A stretch of DNA of 64,000 bases. Origin: Cannabis sativa. Its lineage: Eukaryota; Streptophyta; Magnoliopsida; Rosales; Cannabaceae. The stretch lies in the NCBI RefSeq assembly GCF_029168945.1, contig NC_083603.1:14508001-14572000 (forward strand), in the 5' to 3' direction. Under the pieces are notes generated by a model. It worked only from the letters and a program-made list of their open reading frames with translations. It was not told the DNA's origin and searched no databases. Below are positions 35,090 through 46,013 of the stretch, piece after piece (position 1 is the stretch's first letter; each line of letters starts with the position of its first letter). The position numbers and the translations under genes are program-made.

Positions 35090-35557
35090 GTTATAACTTT
35101 AATCCAATGCTTAAATGTGGAAGAGAATTGTAACAAGTCTTTTGTAATAGATGGTTCTGATACTTTATTGCGATTTTTCAAAAAAGCAATGGAGTTGGTT
35201 CGACCATTTCGGTATAACGAGAGGAATCAGAAGGAAAGGAAGAAGACAATGTTTTATTCGAATGATGACATCGAACACGAATTAGTTCAGCATATCATCA
35301 ATTAAGTGCTTCGTTTCAAGGTAAGCTTTTTTAGTCCTGAATTCATCCCTATAGAGATAAAAAACTTTATTAAAGTGTTTCATTCAAAGGTAGAGGATCT
35401 TGAAAGTAAGGTTTCTAAAGACAAATTGAAAAGAATCCATAATAAGATAAATGAGCATTGGAGTAATTGTATTGATCAATATTTGGACCAAGAAAGTAAT
35501 GATGGTGATAGCTCTGATTATGTTTTGATCAGTGGATTTTCTTTTCTCAAGTGTTGA
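35090..35557 (+). pseudogene. array ORF copy 10 (stop and frameshift)
   Basis: Open to QHIIN, then TAA (ATCAATTAAGTGC, where others read AATGAAGTTC). A one-base deletion in TATGTTTTGATCAG near 35526 shifts the C-terminus. Duplicated exactly at 47089-47556. Confidence 0.6.
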
Positions 35558-35699
35558 GTGATGGGATTTAAGAAATATGGAGTGAACATGATCCAAAAAT
35601 TATGGTAACTTTGTTTTCTTCTTTAGTTAATTAATAAATTTCTTTATAATTGTAATGTTTCTGTGAAGATTTATCAATAATAGAAAGAAATATTGAAGA

Positions 35700-35701
<2 letters not shown>

Positions 35702-35742
<41 letters not shown>
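35702..35742 (+). repeat. (TTA)n microsatellite
   Basis: About 13 TTA units. Its duplicate at 47700-47752 is 11 bases longer and interrupted, the main length difference between those two copies. Confidence 0.9.
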
Positions 35743-35745
<3 letters not shown>

Positions 35746-35967
35746 TTATTTAATTATATTAGGTTTCAAATAAAATTGAAATGAAGATAAGTATAATTTT
35801 TATTAAACAACGTTTACTCAATTATATAAACTTAAGATATTAAAAAAAATCTATTAACACACTATAAAGGTTGTTGAATTTTATATTTAAATTAAATCAA
35901 AATTACTAATTTAGAAATTCAATTAGTTCAAAATTTTAATCAAATAAAAATCATATCACTTAGTTGA

Positions 35968-35980
35968 AATAAAAATCAAA
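35968..35980. other. filler DNA at array/Tat junction
   Basis: Array sequence stops at CTTAGTTGA (35967) and Tat sequence starts at TTTCTAGG (35981). The bases between belong to neither. AAATAAAAATCA at 35967-35978 is an exact copy of 35942-35953, 25 bases upstream, so the filler looks templated. Confidence 0.7.
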
Positions 35981-36092
35981 TTTCTAGGCGGGCAGTCACT
36001 CTGCGCTTTACTTCTTTTTTAGCTTCTTGACTTTCATGCTTTGTATTTTCTGTTGGTTTTTGCTTACCACGCTATTTTTGTTTTGTGCAGAC

Positions 36093-36521
36093 ATGTCTCA
36101 GCAGATGATTGACACTTTGAGGAAGAGGATGGGCAGAAGTTCTAGCGCCTCCCCTCCGGCCAAGAAGTCTAACGGCAGAGAGGGGTCTTCAGAGAAGAGG
36201 CCTTCTGGAGAGGTTATTGACCTTTCTGAGGAGCTGACTGCTGCGAATCCTTCCAGTCCCAAATCTTCCAAGTCTAAGGAGTTTGGGCCACCAACAACTG
36301 GGTCCGAACTGGTTAGGAGGATCCCTGAGCGGGTGCAGGTACCAACTCCACCCGTGCCCGTGCTGCCTGAGGCCAAGAAGGGCAAGGAGGTGCTGGCTCA
36401 CTACATGAACCGGCTAGTTCCTGAGGTCGGTGAGCAACTGGCTGGTGCTGACAACGACTCATCTCTGGATGTTTTGGTGGGCGGAGTCTTGAAGGAGCTC
36501 GCCAGGGTTAGTCTTTTTTGA
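36093..36521 (+). CDS. Tat antisense ORF, middle part, copy 1
   Basis: 143 codons from ATG (MSQQMIDTLRKRMG), after a TTTTGTGCAG acceptor-like site. The segment is low-complexity and Ser/Pro/Lys-rich (SSSASPPAKKSNGREGS, TAANPSSPKSSKSKEFGPP), then has a short globular stretch, YMNRLVPEVGEQLAGADN, ending LKELARVSLF at a TGA. The frame probably continues through an intron or decayed gap into 36607-37221. In plants such ORFs carry the PF04195 'gypsy-type' domain. Its N-terminal part is missing here but visible in copy 2 at 57167. Role unknown. Confidence 0.6.
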   Translation: MSQQMIDTLRKRMGRSSSASPPAKKSNGREGSSEKRPSGEVIDLSEELTAANPSSPKSSKSKEFGPPTTGSELVRRIPERVQVPTPPVPVLPEAKKGKEVLAHYMNRLVPEVGEQLAGADNDSSLDVLVGGVLKELARVSLF

Positions 36522-36606
36522 TACTTCCCTTTTAACTTTTCACACTTAGCTCCATATGCTGAGTTTTTCCTTTATGCAAGCCGGTTTGAAGTTGGCTTAC
36601 ACCTAA

Positions 36607-37221
36607 TCCCGGGCTAAATCTGCTACTTCCAAGAGTGCGGCTCTGTCCGACACCTTGAGGGCGGAGGCAGACTTGGCCAACAAGGAAGCTGAGGAGGCCA
36701 GGGCGGAAACTGCAGCTGTTCGTCATGAGTTGGGTGAGGCCAACAAGAAGTTGTTTGCCGCCGAGAAGAAGATCATCGTGCTAACAAAGGACCTCGAGGC
36801 TGCTGATCGCTTTGAGGAAACCATCGAGACCTTATCTGCTGAAGTTGATCGTCTTCAAGATGAGAGGAGTTCTCTACGGCAGGTCCTTCTTCGGCTAAAG
36901 GAAGATAAGGACGCTCAGGTGGCAGAGGCAGACCGTTTGAAGGAGAAGGTCAATGCTTTGGAGACTGCCGGCCTCAAGCTCTTCTTTGTTTTTTGGAAGG
37001 CTAATCCCCACGCCAACTTCGACTACTTGGGCGATGCTAAGGACATGTACCTCGAGTACTGTGTGACCCAAGTTGCCTATGGTGGGAAAGAGGTGGCTGC
37101 TTCAACTTCCGGCCAAGCTTTTGACCAGGCTGCTAATGCTTCTCCTGCTCGAAGAACAGATCCTCTTGCTCCAATTGTCTCAGAAGAACCGAACCCAGAG
37201 CCTGGGACTCCAGCTATTTGA
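36607..37221 (+). CDS. Tat antisense ORF, coiled-coil C-terminal part, copy 1
   Basis: About 205 codons following a TAA at 36604. From AKSATSKSAALSDTLRAEA onward the sequence is a long coiled coil of Ala/Glu/Lys/Leu heptads (AEADLANKEAEEARAETAA ... LSAEVDRLQDERSSLRQVLL, LKEDKDAQVAEADRLKEKV). A conserved globular end follows, with FFVFWKANPHANFDYLGD and AKDMYLEYCV, and a Pro-rich tail. This architecture is typical of the antisense ORF product of Tat-type elements. A structural or nucleic-acid role is possible; no catalytic motif is seen. Confidence 0.65.
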   Translation, partial: SRAKSATSKSAALSDTLRAEADLANKEAEEARAETAAVRHELGEANKKLFAAEKKIIVLTKDLEAADRFEETIETLSAEVDRLQDERSSLRQVLLRLKEDKDAQVAEADRLKEKVNALETAGLKLFFVFWKANPHANFDYLGDAKDMYLEYCVTQVAYGGKEVAASTSGQAFDQAANASPARRTDPLAPIVSEEPNPEPGTPAI

Positions 37222-37838
37222 ACACTTCTCTTTTTATCTCCTATTTATATATATATATTATATATGGCCTCAAGGCCTTTAAGACATCATGACCGACCAA
37301 GCGGTCTTTAAACTTGGAATTATTTTTCATTTTTTGGACAACGGGCTGACCGGGCAGCTTTTAATCCCGATACTATATGCTCTTGTTATCCTTAATGAAT
37401 TTCATTCTCTGTTTATAATTGCCGTGCAATTGTGATTGTTTTATGTTTACCAAATGCTTTGTACAGGCATAGGTGCCCCCCAAGTGACCGAGCAGACGTA
37501 TGACTCTTGGTCACTTGTCTTTCACAAATATATTGCTTTTCTGTTCGGTGTTTTGGGTTCGACCGAACCTTTTGTACGCACTTTAGGTATATTATAATCA
37601 TGCTGATTTTTTCGACTCAATAAAATTGGAAATACTATCTTTATTCTTTTATTGATCGAAAATGTATTTGTTACCGTAGTAACTTACATCAGAGATAGTG
37701 ATCTAATATGATCTTTTTAGCTTAACATGACATAAAACAAATAAGAAACTGTACTTTAAAGTGGTCTACCCGACCTGAGTACTTTGAAATGGTCTATTTG
37801 AATTGAGTACTTTGAATTGGTCTACCCGACCTGAGTAC
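37222..37838. other. non-coding spacer between Tat pol and antisense ORF, copy 1
   Basis: Contains an AT dinucleotide run (about 37246-37265), convergent ends of the two ORFs and an imperfect repeat, GGTCTACCCGACCTGAGTAC, near 37760-37840. No coding signal. Confidence 0.6.
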
Positions 37839-38975
37839 TCATTGGTAGTATTTCCTTAAATGTTCTCCATTCCAATATCGTGGTACTAGAATGAGTTGCA
37901 TTTTTTCGTCATACTTACCTACGTTGTATGCTCCGGAGTCGAGAACTTCAACTACCTGATATGGTCCTTCCCAGTTGGGTCCTAGTACGCCTGACGTGCT
38001 GTCTTTGGGGTTTAGGAATACCCTTCTTAGGACCATATCTCCCACAAATAATTTCCGAGCTTTAACTTATTTGTTGAAATACCGAGCTACTTTTTGTTGA
38101 TGAGCTACCAACATTAAGTTTGTAGTTGCTCGTTTTTCTTTGATTTCATCACGTGGTTCTGGAAGGAGTATGTGATTGGTACCTTGATCGTACGTCAACC
38201 TTCTGTGGGATGGTGGCTCGAGTTTGACGGGCAGCATAGCTTCATAACCGTACGCCATTGAGAATGGTGTCTGACCGGTTGCTATTTTTTTTGTTGTATG
38301 GTATGACCAGAGAACTTTGGGGAGTTCTTCTGGCCAATTTCCTTTGGCATCTTCAAGTTTCTTCTTTAGTGTATCCTTTAAGGTTTTGTTGACTGCCTCA
38401 ACTTGACCGTTTGCTTGGGGATGTGCCACTGCAGAGAAGCTTTTGATGATGCCATGGTTCGCACAGAAATCAGTGAAAGATTGTATGTCGAATTGTTTGC
38501 CGTTGTCCGATACTATTTTGTACGGTAGTCCGAACCGGCATATAATGTTCTTTACTATAAAGTCTTGAACCTTCTTTGATGTGATAATTGTGAGTGGTTC
38601 GGCTTCAGTCCACTTAGTAAAGTAGTCGACTGCTACCACTGCGTACTGCACTCCGCCTTTACCTTTAGGTAACTGTCCGGTTAGGTCAATTCCCCAGATG
38701 GCAAAGGGCCACAGACTTTGCATTTGTGTCAGCTCGTTGGGCAGAGCTCTTGGTATCTTTGAAAATCTCTGGCATTTGTCGCGCTTCTCGACATAAGCTT
38801 TCGAATCTTCAATCATCATCGGCCAGAAGTAGCCTTGCCTTAGGATTTTCTTTGATAAGCTCTGTCCGGCTGCATGATTTCCACAAAATCCGTTGTGAAC
38901 TTCATATAGAAGTCGTGCAGCTTCATTTTGTGTTATGCATCTGAGTAATGGCATTGAGAATCCTCTTCTGTACAT
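37839..38975 (-). pseudogene. pol: Tat integrase, copy 1
   Basis: The zinc-binding region (EVHNGFCGNHAAGQSLSKKI, then EKRDKCQRF) appears to have lost its first Cys, where KCDKCQ is usual and KRDKCQ is read. The catalytic core is complete: D in WGIDLTGQLPKGKGG, D in VSDNGKQFD, E in HPQANGQVEAVNKTLKDTL. The C-terminal domain has GPNWEGPYQVVEVL and ends GEHLRKYYQ. A TAA at about 38064, after ARYFNK, separates the C-terminal 68 codons. Duplicated at 59683-60819 with the same stop. Confidence 0.85.
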
Positions 38976-38983
38976 GATCCCGT

Positions 38984-39555
38984 CTACGATGATGTACCGT
39001 GCTGCCTTCTTCTCATTTTCTGAGCTTCATTTCGGTTATCTGGGAGTTCCCCAGAGTTGAGAAAGGCTACTATTAGCGTCATCCTGTTCGGAGACGTGTC
39101 GACCATTTCGATTTCTTCTGTGCCAGTTATGTTGGGCTCTTCAAGAAACTGTATCGGGACCAGGTTCGCCTTGTCACTTATATTGCTGCTCGCCAATCGG
39201 GCTAGCGCATCTGCTGTTGTATTTTCTTCTCTCGCAATTTGCCTGAGGCTGTAGCTTTTGAATTGTGCGAGCAGATCATGTATTTTTCTCAGATATGCTA
39301 TCATTTTTTCTCCCCAAGCCTCGTATTCGCCAGATACATGATTTACCACTAGCTGTGAGTCACTTCAGATCTCGATGTGCTCGGCTTTCATCTCCTTCGC
39401 TAGTTTGAGTCCAGCGATTAGGGCTTCGTATTCGGCCTCGTTGTTGGAGGCTTTAAATCCAAATTTGACCACTGCATGCAGGTGTTGCCCCCAGGTGTGA
39501 CAAGGGCAATTCCTGCGCCGGATAGCTGATCTGTGGCTGACCCATCCACATGCAG
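38984..39555 (-). pseudogene. pol: Tat RNase H (aRNH-like), interrupted by Tekay-3a, copy 1
   Basis: The catalytic residues are visible when frames are followed: LHVDGSATDQLSGAG (D), then NNEAEYEALIAGLKLA (E) and SDSQLVVNHVSGEYEAW (D), then ENTTADALARLAS. This pattern fits the additional or archaeal-type RNase H of Tat elements. A frameshift near 39480, a TGA near 39367 just before SDSQL and another frame change near 39015 break it. The upstream part is replaced by the Tekay-3a insertion at 39555/39556. Confidence 0.75.
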
Positions 39556-41914
39556 TGTAACACCCTAACTAGCATAGGCGTATTACGTGATTTTTAAACA
39601 TGCTGTGCAGCTCGTTGCTAATCAACGAGGTTTATGGAAAACGTGATTAATTAAAATTTTTGCTTTTTAATTAAACTTGTAAAATATTTATACAAAATAC
39701 TCGGGATCCCGATTACAAAACCATTTACAAAAGTTTACTGTCTATATAAAATACTTTTCGCCTAGCGACTAATTACAAAATAGCCTTGCTGTCCCGATGA
39801 TCGTACGCTCCAGGCCTAACCGCCCCGACATGTACAATCTTCATAGGCTCGTTCACGGTCCATCAGCCCTAGCCTTGCCTTTACCTACACATAAACACAG
39901 CACTGTGAGTCGACAGACTCAGTAAGAAAAGCATAATAATCCTCATACATAAATCCCGGTCATGATCAGACGCCCATACCCCTGACCATAACCCTAACTG
40001 TCGTGTCCAACACGATACTGAGTCCCCCTAGCTGCCGTGTCCAACACGGTACTGAGTTCTGAACGTTCATAGGGACGGTTTTATTGACAAGTAACAACCT
40101 AATCGAACGAACCGGTCATCCTCTGGCTGCTGGTCATACTCCAGCCTGTACCGACGTGTTACCGTATCAGCCTAATCGGTCGAACCGGTCATACTCCGGC
40201 TGCTGGTCATACTCCAGCCTGTACCGACGTGATACGTCAAATAGTACAGAACCACCAACCTAAGTATCAGCCTAATCGGTCGAACCGGTCATACTCCGGC
40301 TGCTGGTCATACTCCAGCCTGTACCGACGTGATACAGTGTCAGCCTAATCGGTCGAACCGGTCATACTCCATTGCTTGGTCATACTCCGGCACATGCCAG
40401 ACGTGACACAGTTGGATGGTTCGAAGCCAACATACATATCTAATGTAATCTAACAGGCTTCCTACATGCACGCTAAACATGTAATCTACATATGCATACT
40501 ATTATACTAATCTTACCTGGATTCCGAATTCAGGTGTGCCGGTCAACCTGACTGGAACTATCTGCGCAGCGGATTACAGGCTCCTAAACCATAAAAATCA
40601 CAACACTATAAGTGATACGCTAAATCACTTCCCGGGGACTTAAACTAGGAACTAAAAGTTTCCCTATCGATAAAAAGCATGGCAATACCCCAAATAACAT
40701 AAAAACGAGGAGAACTAGGGTTTCTTAAAATCACCCAACCGGCAGACCGGTTGTCCAACCGGAATTCCGGTTCTGGGAATTTTCAAAACCCATCCGGAAT
40801 TCCGGATGCACAACCGGAATTCCGGTTCCTCGCAGGAATTTTTCAAAAATTCACACAATGCTCAAATCCAATCCAAACAATGCCAAAACATCTAGACCTG
40901 TTCTAAATGACCCAAATAACATTTCTAAAGCACCTACACAGCCCAGAACAACCATAAATCAAAAATGCCATTAAAGCCCAAGCTTTGAGTTCCAAAACTC
41001 AAACTTGGTTAAAATCAACTAACATGCATCCAAATCAGATCAATCCTACTTAAATATGCATATAAAGGCTTCTGAAAATACAAGAAATCGACCTCAACAA
41101 ACACAGCAACAAAACTCACAATTTCACTTTGAAAACTCAAGTTTTTGCATAAAAAATTCATTACTTTAAACAACCTAACTATCAAGCACCACACGTAGCT
41201 TAATTAACCTCAAATAAACATGTTTAAATCCCAAAAATTAACAACAAAATCACAGCAGCAACAACATCAATTTATCATGCATGCATTACACTATTTTCAT
41301 CAAAATTCAACAAACTTTAAGAAGAAAAGATGAGGAGTTAACCTAGCTTGGATTAAACACACAAAAATCTTGAATCCACAAAGAAAGAGGAGCAAAAACC
41401 CAGCTGCTCCAAGGGCCGAAAATAGAGAGAGAATTTTGAGAGAAAAGGCTTTGATTTTTTTTTTTCTAACTTTGAAATTTTGAATAAACAAAAGAATTAA
41501 TATTTATTTCCTTACATTTCAGCCAACACATAATAAAATAAAACATATATTTTCGAATTTATTAAGCCACAAAAGACAAACTAACATTTTGCCCCTTCAC
41601 ACTAAAATCACATAAATAACACTAAAAGGGTATTTTTAGGAAATTCTAAATTCCCGGCCATTCCCGACATTCCCAATGTCTAATAAACTGTCCCAAACTA
41701 GTAACATACTAAGTTGTGATTTTACTGAGCCAAACACCGAGTTCCATGTTACCGGGCACCGGAAATGCAAAATTATGAAAACTACTAAATGACATAAAAT
41801 GCATCTCTGAATTCAATAATAACAGTATAAATAATTATTTAAATAGCTATAAATAATTTCATAAGTAAACATGATTAACTGCTAATTTCCAAATTAAACT
41901 AAGCGGTCTTTACA
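39556..41914 (-). repeat. Tekay-3a 3' LTR
   Basis: 2359 bp, related to 20579-22917. A minisatellite of four ~60-base units lies at about 40100-40395, and three palindromes at 40757-40772, 40791-40808 and 40812-40827 are built on GGAATTCC. The small ORF at 41300-41491 is not supported as a gene. Confidence 0.9.
40100..40395. repeat. minisatellite in the Tekay-3a LTR
   Basis: Four variants of the GGTCGAACCGGTCATACTCC unit seen in Tekay-2, separated by GTGATAC-type spacers. The last unit (about 40366-40390) is strongly altered compared with copy 3b. Confidence 0.8.
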
Positions 41915-41925
41915 ACTATTCCCCC
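41915..41925 (-). other. Tekay-3a polypurine tract
   Basis: ACTATTCCCCC on the plus strand, GGGGGAATAGT on the element strand, adjacent to the LTR. Confidence 0.8.
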
Positions 41926-42101
41926 TTAAAACGATTTCGTCCCCGAAATCTAACCTGAATAACTCTGGATATTGAGCTCTCATATCTGACTCTAGCTCCC
42001 CAGGTGGCTTCCTCCACCTTGCTGTTTCTCCAGAGAACTTTGACCAATGCTATGGTCTTATTACGAAGGACTTTATCCTTTCTATCCAGGATCTGCACTG
42101 G
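41916..42101 (-). pseudogene. pol: Tekay-3a chromodomain
   Basis: QILDRKDKVLRNKTIALVKV and LWRNSKVEEATW are intact. A one-base insertion (CCCCAGGTGG) then shifts the frame, so the ELESD... end is lost. A TAG at 42099-42101 (Gln codon) separates it from integrase. Confidence 0.78.
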
Positions 42102-43177
42102 CTATTCTTCGTAAGACATATCTGGCTGCAGTTCTAGGCTCTCATAACTAAGTATATGAGAGGGATCTGAAACGTATTTTCTCAACATCGAGACATGGCA
42201 TACGTTGTGAACTGCTGATAAAGCTGGAGGCAACGCTAACCGGTATGCCACTTGACCTATCTTTTTTAGAATCTCGAAAGGTCCTGTAAATCTACGGCAT
42301 AACTTGCCTCTTTTCCCGAAACGTTTGATCCCCTTCATTGTAGATACCCGTAAAAACACATGGTCCCCTACTTGGAACTCAACATCTCTGCGTTTCGGAT
42401 CTGCATAACTTTTCTGTCTACTCTGTGTGGCAAGCATTCTAGCTTTTATCTTCTCTATTGCCTCATTGGTCCGCTGCATTGACTCTGGACCTAAGTATTT
42501 TCTCTCCCCTGTCTCATCCCAGTGGATGGGAGATCTACACTTTCTACCGTATAACAGTTCATAGGGAGCCATCCCTATCGTACTCTGATAACTGTTGTTG
42601 TAAGAAAATTCTATCAACGGGAGATATTTATTCCAAGAGCCTTCAAAGTCCATAACACAGGCTCGTAACATGTCCTCCAATATCTGAATTGTCCTTTCGG
42701 ACTGACCATCTGTCTGAGGATGGAATGCTGTACTGAATTTCAGCTTTGTACCCATTGCTCATTGCAAACTTTGCCAAAATTTGGAGGTGAACTTCGGATC
42801 TCTATCCGAAACTATAGACTTCGGTACCCCGTGAAGTCTTACAATCTCTCTGACATACAATTCTGCCAACTGATCCACTGTAAATGTTGTTCTAACAGGC
42901 AGAAAATGAGCAGATTTCGTGAATCGATCCACCACTACCCAGATGGAATCAAACAAACCCGTGGTTCTAGGTAACCCAACCACGAAATCCATTGTGATAT
43001 CTTCCCACTTCCATTCAGGTAGGGTTAGAGGCTGCAACAACCCTGCTGGTCTCTGATGTTCAGCCTTAATCTGCTAGCAAGTGAGGCATCTCGATACGAA
43101 TTCTACCAAATTCTTCTTCATACCGCTCCACCAAAAGTACGGTTTAAGATCTTGGTACATCTTAGTGGTGCCGGGAT
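42102..43177 (-). pseudogene. pol: Tekay-3a integrase, 5' truncated
   Basis: Two frames, 42759-43177 and 42102-42755, are separated by a stop after WQSLQ. The catalytic core is complete: D in [13 protein letters not shown] in [13 protein letters not shown] in DGQSERTIQILEDML. RFTGPFEILKKIGQVAYRL and the LRKYVSDPSHIL link follow. Upstream, the CLTCQQ region has a stop (TAG near 43075), and the sequence ends at the GTTKMYQ segment where LINE DNA is joined. Confidence 0.82.
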
Positions 43178-43692
43178 AAGCACCTCATTGGGGAGGTGGG
43201 GGCATGCTTCCGGCCGCCTTCTCGCCTTGACCAAAATTCTAGACATAACTGATTTGAAGCTCAAAACAGTTTTCAAGAGCATCACTTAAATTCCCATCCA
43301 AACATTGAGCCGATTTCCTCTTACTTCTTGTTTTGACTCCTAAGTTTGCACTTTGCAAAGCTTTCTTGTCTTTGATACTTCTCCTTTGTTTACTCTTCTT
43401 TTGACTCTTTGAATTCTCTCCTGCTATAGTACAACCGCTTGAGAATTTTGCACTAGTATCCAGAGCTAGTAATGCTTCTTCTCCAGGTAAAACTTCATTC
43501 GAAATCTCTGATAATTTGCAGTGAGAGGACGATGGAACCGGATTATACCAAGTGTGGGCCTTCCTCTTTCGGGTACCCAATAAATGGGTTATTAACTCGG
43601 AAATATCAGGGGGATTAGAGATTAATGATTGTTGGGCTTTGAATTTATCAGTCAAGTCCGGCCCATATAACTGAAGAAACATTTGTCCGGCC
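43175..43692 (-). mobile_element. LINE 5' fragment (duplicate of the 49619-54218 LINE)
   Basis: Same sequence as 53701-54218: the C-terminal part of ORF1 (43239-43700 frame, MIWAGQMFLQLYGPDLTDKF...) and the first bases of ORF2. It ends at the same array position CATATCACTT. All the rest of the LINE is missing because of the junction with Tekay-3a at GAT (43175-43177). Confidence 0.88.
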
Positions 43693-44663
43693 CATATCAC
43701 TTAGTTGAGTATTATTAGGATACTCATAAATATCTTAACATCAAATATTAAAATAAAGATATATTTATAAATTTATTTAAATTTTAAATAAAAATATAAA
43801 AAATGTAAATCCACTCCAAAATTATTAATAAAAAGTAGTCATTAATTATTCTTAGTCACTCAAGCTCCTATAAATATAACAAAATTAAATACCAACCTTA
43901 CATTTTTTATATTTCTATCTAAAATTTTTAAAAAATATATAAAGAAAAACTTTTTCTCTCTATAGCTTTAGGCTATGGAAAAATTTTAAATGGGGGTTTT
44001 ATTAAAATAGTAAAATATCGTGTTTTTGAAAATTATAATTTATTTCTTTACACCAATGTTGGCAGTCATTTCATAAAAATATTTTAAAAAAACCATAATT
44101 TTTGCAGGAAAAAAAATCAAATATTTGTATTAAAAAGTTACTAAAGTGTCGAATAAATTCAGATTACAATAATAATTGATGTTTATATATGTACCTACTC
44201 AAATAAAAGTAGAGACGATTTGTTTTTTATATACGATTTGCTTTTAAAAATTATAATTTATTTCTTTACACCAATTTAGGCAATCATTTCATAAAAATAT
44301 TTTACAAAACCATAATATTTGTAGGAAAAAAAATAACATATTTGTATCAAAAATTTACTAAAGTGTCAAATAAATTCAGGTAAAACTATATTTGATGTTT
44401 ATATACGTACCTACTCAAATAAAAGTAGAGATGATTTGTTTTTTATATATGATAATAGTAATCATAAATGACTCCATATTTAACCCGTTCTCTAATATTT
44501 TTTCTTGATCATTGAACTACTTTATTAGTCTCTCTTGCTTTTTCAACCAATCTTTGTCAATTCTAATAAGATTTATTACTTTAAATATTTTCAACATAAC
44601 GTCAACTTTTTAAAGTGTTCAAAATGTTTAATATTTTCAACATTGTTGTTGTTTCTTGATGAG

Positions 44664-44831
44664 GTTATAACTTTAATCCAATGCTTAAATGTGGAAGAGA
44701 ATCGTAACAAGTCTTTTGTAATAGATGGTTCTGATACTTTATTGCGATTTTTCAAAAAAGCAATGGAGTTGGTTCGACCATTTTGGTATAACGAGAGGAA
44801 TCAGAAGGAAAGGAAGAAGACAATATTTTAA
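44664..44831 (+). pseudogene. array ORF copy 11 (duplicate of copy 8)
   Basis: Same 3' deletion at ATTTTA (44825-44830) as 32665-32832, so it derives from the same deletion event. Confidence 0.65.
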
Positions 44832-45495
44832 ATAAAAATAAAAACAAAAAATATAAATCCACTCCAAAATTATTAATAAAAAGTAGACATTAATTATTCT
44901 TAGTCACTCAAGCTCCTATAAATATAACGAAATTAAATACCAAGCATACTTTTTTTTATATTTCTATCTAAAATTTTCAAAAAATATATAAAGAAAAATT
45001 TTTGTTCTCTATAGCTTTAGGCTATGGCAAAATTTTAAATGCGGGTTTTATTAAAAAAGTAAAATATCGTGTTTTTGAAAATTATAATTTATTTCTTTAC
45101 ACCAATTTAGGCAGTCATTTCATAAAAATATTTTAAAAAAACCATAATATTTGGAGGAAAAAAAATCAAATATTTGTATTAAAAAGTTACTAAAGTGTCG
45201 GAAAAATTCAGATTACAATAATAATTGATGTTTATATATGTACCTACTCAAATAAAAGTAGAGACGATTTGTTTTTTATATATGATAATAGTAATTATAA
45301 ATGACTCCTTATTTAACCGCTTCTCTAATGTTTTTCTTGATCTTTGCACTACTTTATTATTCTCTCGTCCTTTTTCAACTAATCTTTCTCAATTCTAATA
45401 AGATTCATTACTTTAAATATTTTCAACATAACGTCTACTTTTCAAAGTATTCAAAATATTTAATATTTACAATATTGTTGTTGTTTCTTGATTTG

Positions 45496-46013
45496 GTTAT
45501 AACTTTAATACAATGCTTAAATGTGGAAGAGAATCGTAACAAGTCTTTTGTAATAGATGGTTCTGATACTTTATTGCGATTTTTCAAAAAAGCAATGGAG
45601 TTGGTTGGCAATTTTTGTATAACGAGACGAATAAGAAGGAAAGGAAGAAGACAATATTTTATTTGAATGATGAAATCGAAGATGAATTAGTTTAGCATAT
45701 CATCAATGAAGTTCTTCGTTTCGAGGTAAGCTTTTTTAGTCCTGAATTCATCCCTATAGAGATCAAAAACTTTATTAAACTGTTTCATTCAAAGGTAGAG
45801 GATCCGGAAAGTAAGGTTTCCAAAGAAAAATTGAAAAGAATCCATAATAAGATAAATGAGCAATGGAGTAATTGTATTGATCAATATTTGGACCAAGAAA
45901 GTAATGATGGTGATAACTTTGATTATGTTTTTGATGAGTGGATTTTCTTTTCCCAAGTGTTGAGTGATGGGATTCAAGAAATATGGAGTGACCATGATCA
46001 AAAATTATGGTAA
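45496..46013 (+). pseudogene. array ORF copy 12 (duplicate of copy 9)
   Basis: Carries the same TAG, one-base deletion and DGDNFDYVF/WSDHDQ changes as 33497-34014. Confidence 0.6.

Larger units (their letters stand above)
28338..35967 (+). repeat. 1.59-kb tandem array, block 2
   Basis: Resumes at the TSD TATTT. Marker positions are 29284, 30879, 32722, 33554 and 35147. Periods are 1595, 1843 (a ~250-bp internal tandem duplication around 31980-32480), 832 (a ~760-bp deletion at 32826-32831) and 1593. Spacers are type B (GGATACTCATAAAT). The block ends abruptly at 35967 against the Tat composite. Confidence 0.92.
35981..39555 (-). mobile_element. Tat-type Ty3/gypsy element, 3' part, copy 1 (truncated)
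   Basis: On the minus strand: RNase H (39555-38984), integrase (38975-37839), spacer, then an ORF in the opposite orientation (36093-37221, plus strand). An antisense extra ORF between pol and the 3' LTR is known from Tat/Retand-like plant elements. Gag, RT and both LTRs are absent. On the right, Tekay-3a is inserted in the RNase H gene after TGCAG. On the left, the element is cut in the antisense ORF and joined to the array through filler. The same segment, with the same nested Tekay, recurs at 57823-61399. Confidence 0.8.
39556..43177 (-). mobile_element. Tekay-3a: truncated Tekay element nested in Tat
   Basis: Minus-strand Tekay with a complete 3' LTR (39556-41914), polypurine tract, chromodomain and integrase down to the HHCC region. 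It stops at 43177 inside integrase, where a LINE fragment is joined with GAT shared. RT, protease, gag and 5' LTR are missing. The left flank TGCAG is the candidate TSD; its partner is lost. Same subfamily as Tekay-2. Confidence 0.88.

Noticed and set aside
36093..37221. Tat antisense ORF as an envelope-like gene
   Set aside because: No signal peptide or membrane segment; coiled-coil architecture and orientation fit the known antisense ORF instead.
38726..38944. Plus-strand ORF opposite Tat integrase (and 60570-60788)
   Set aside because: Shadow of the integrase gene.
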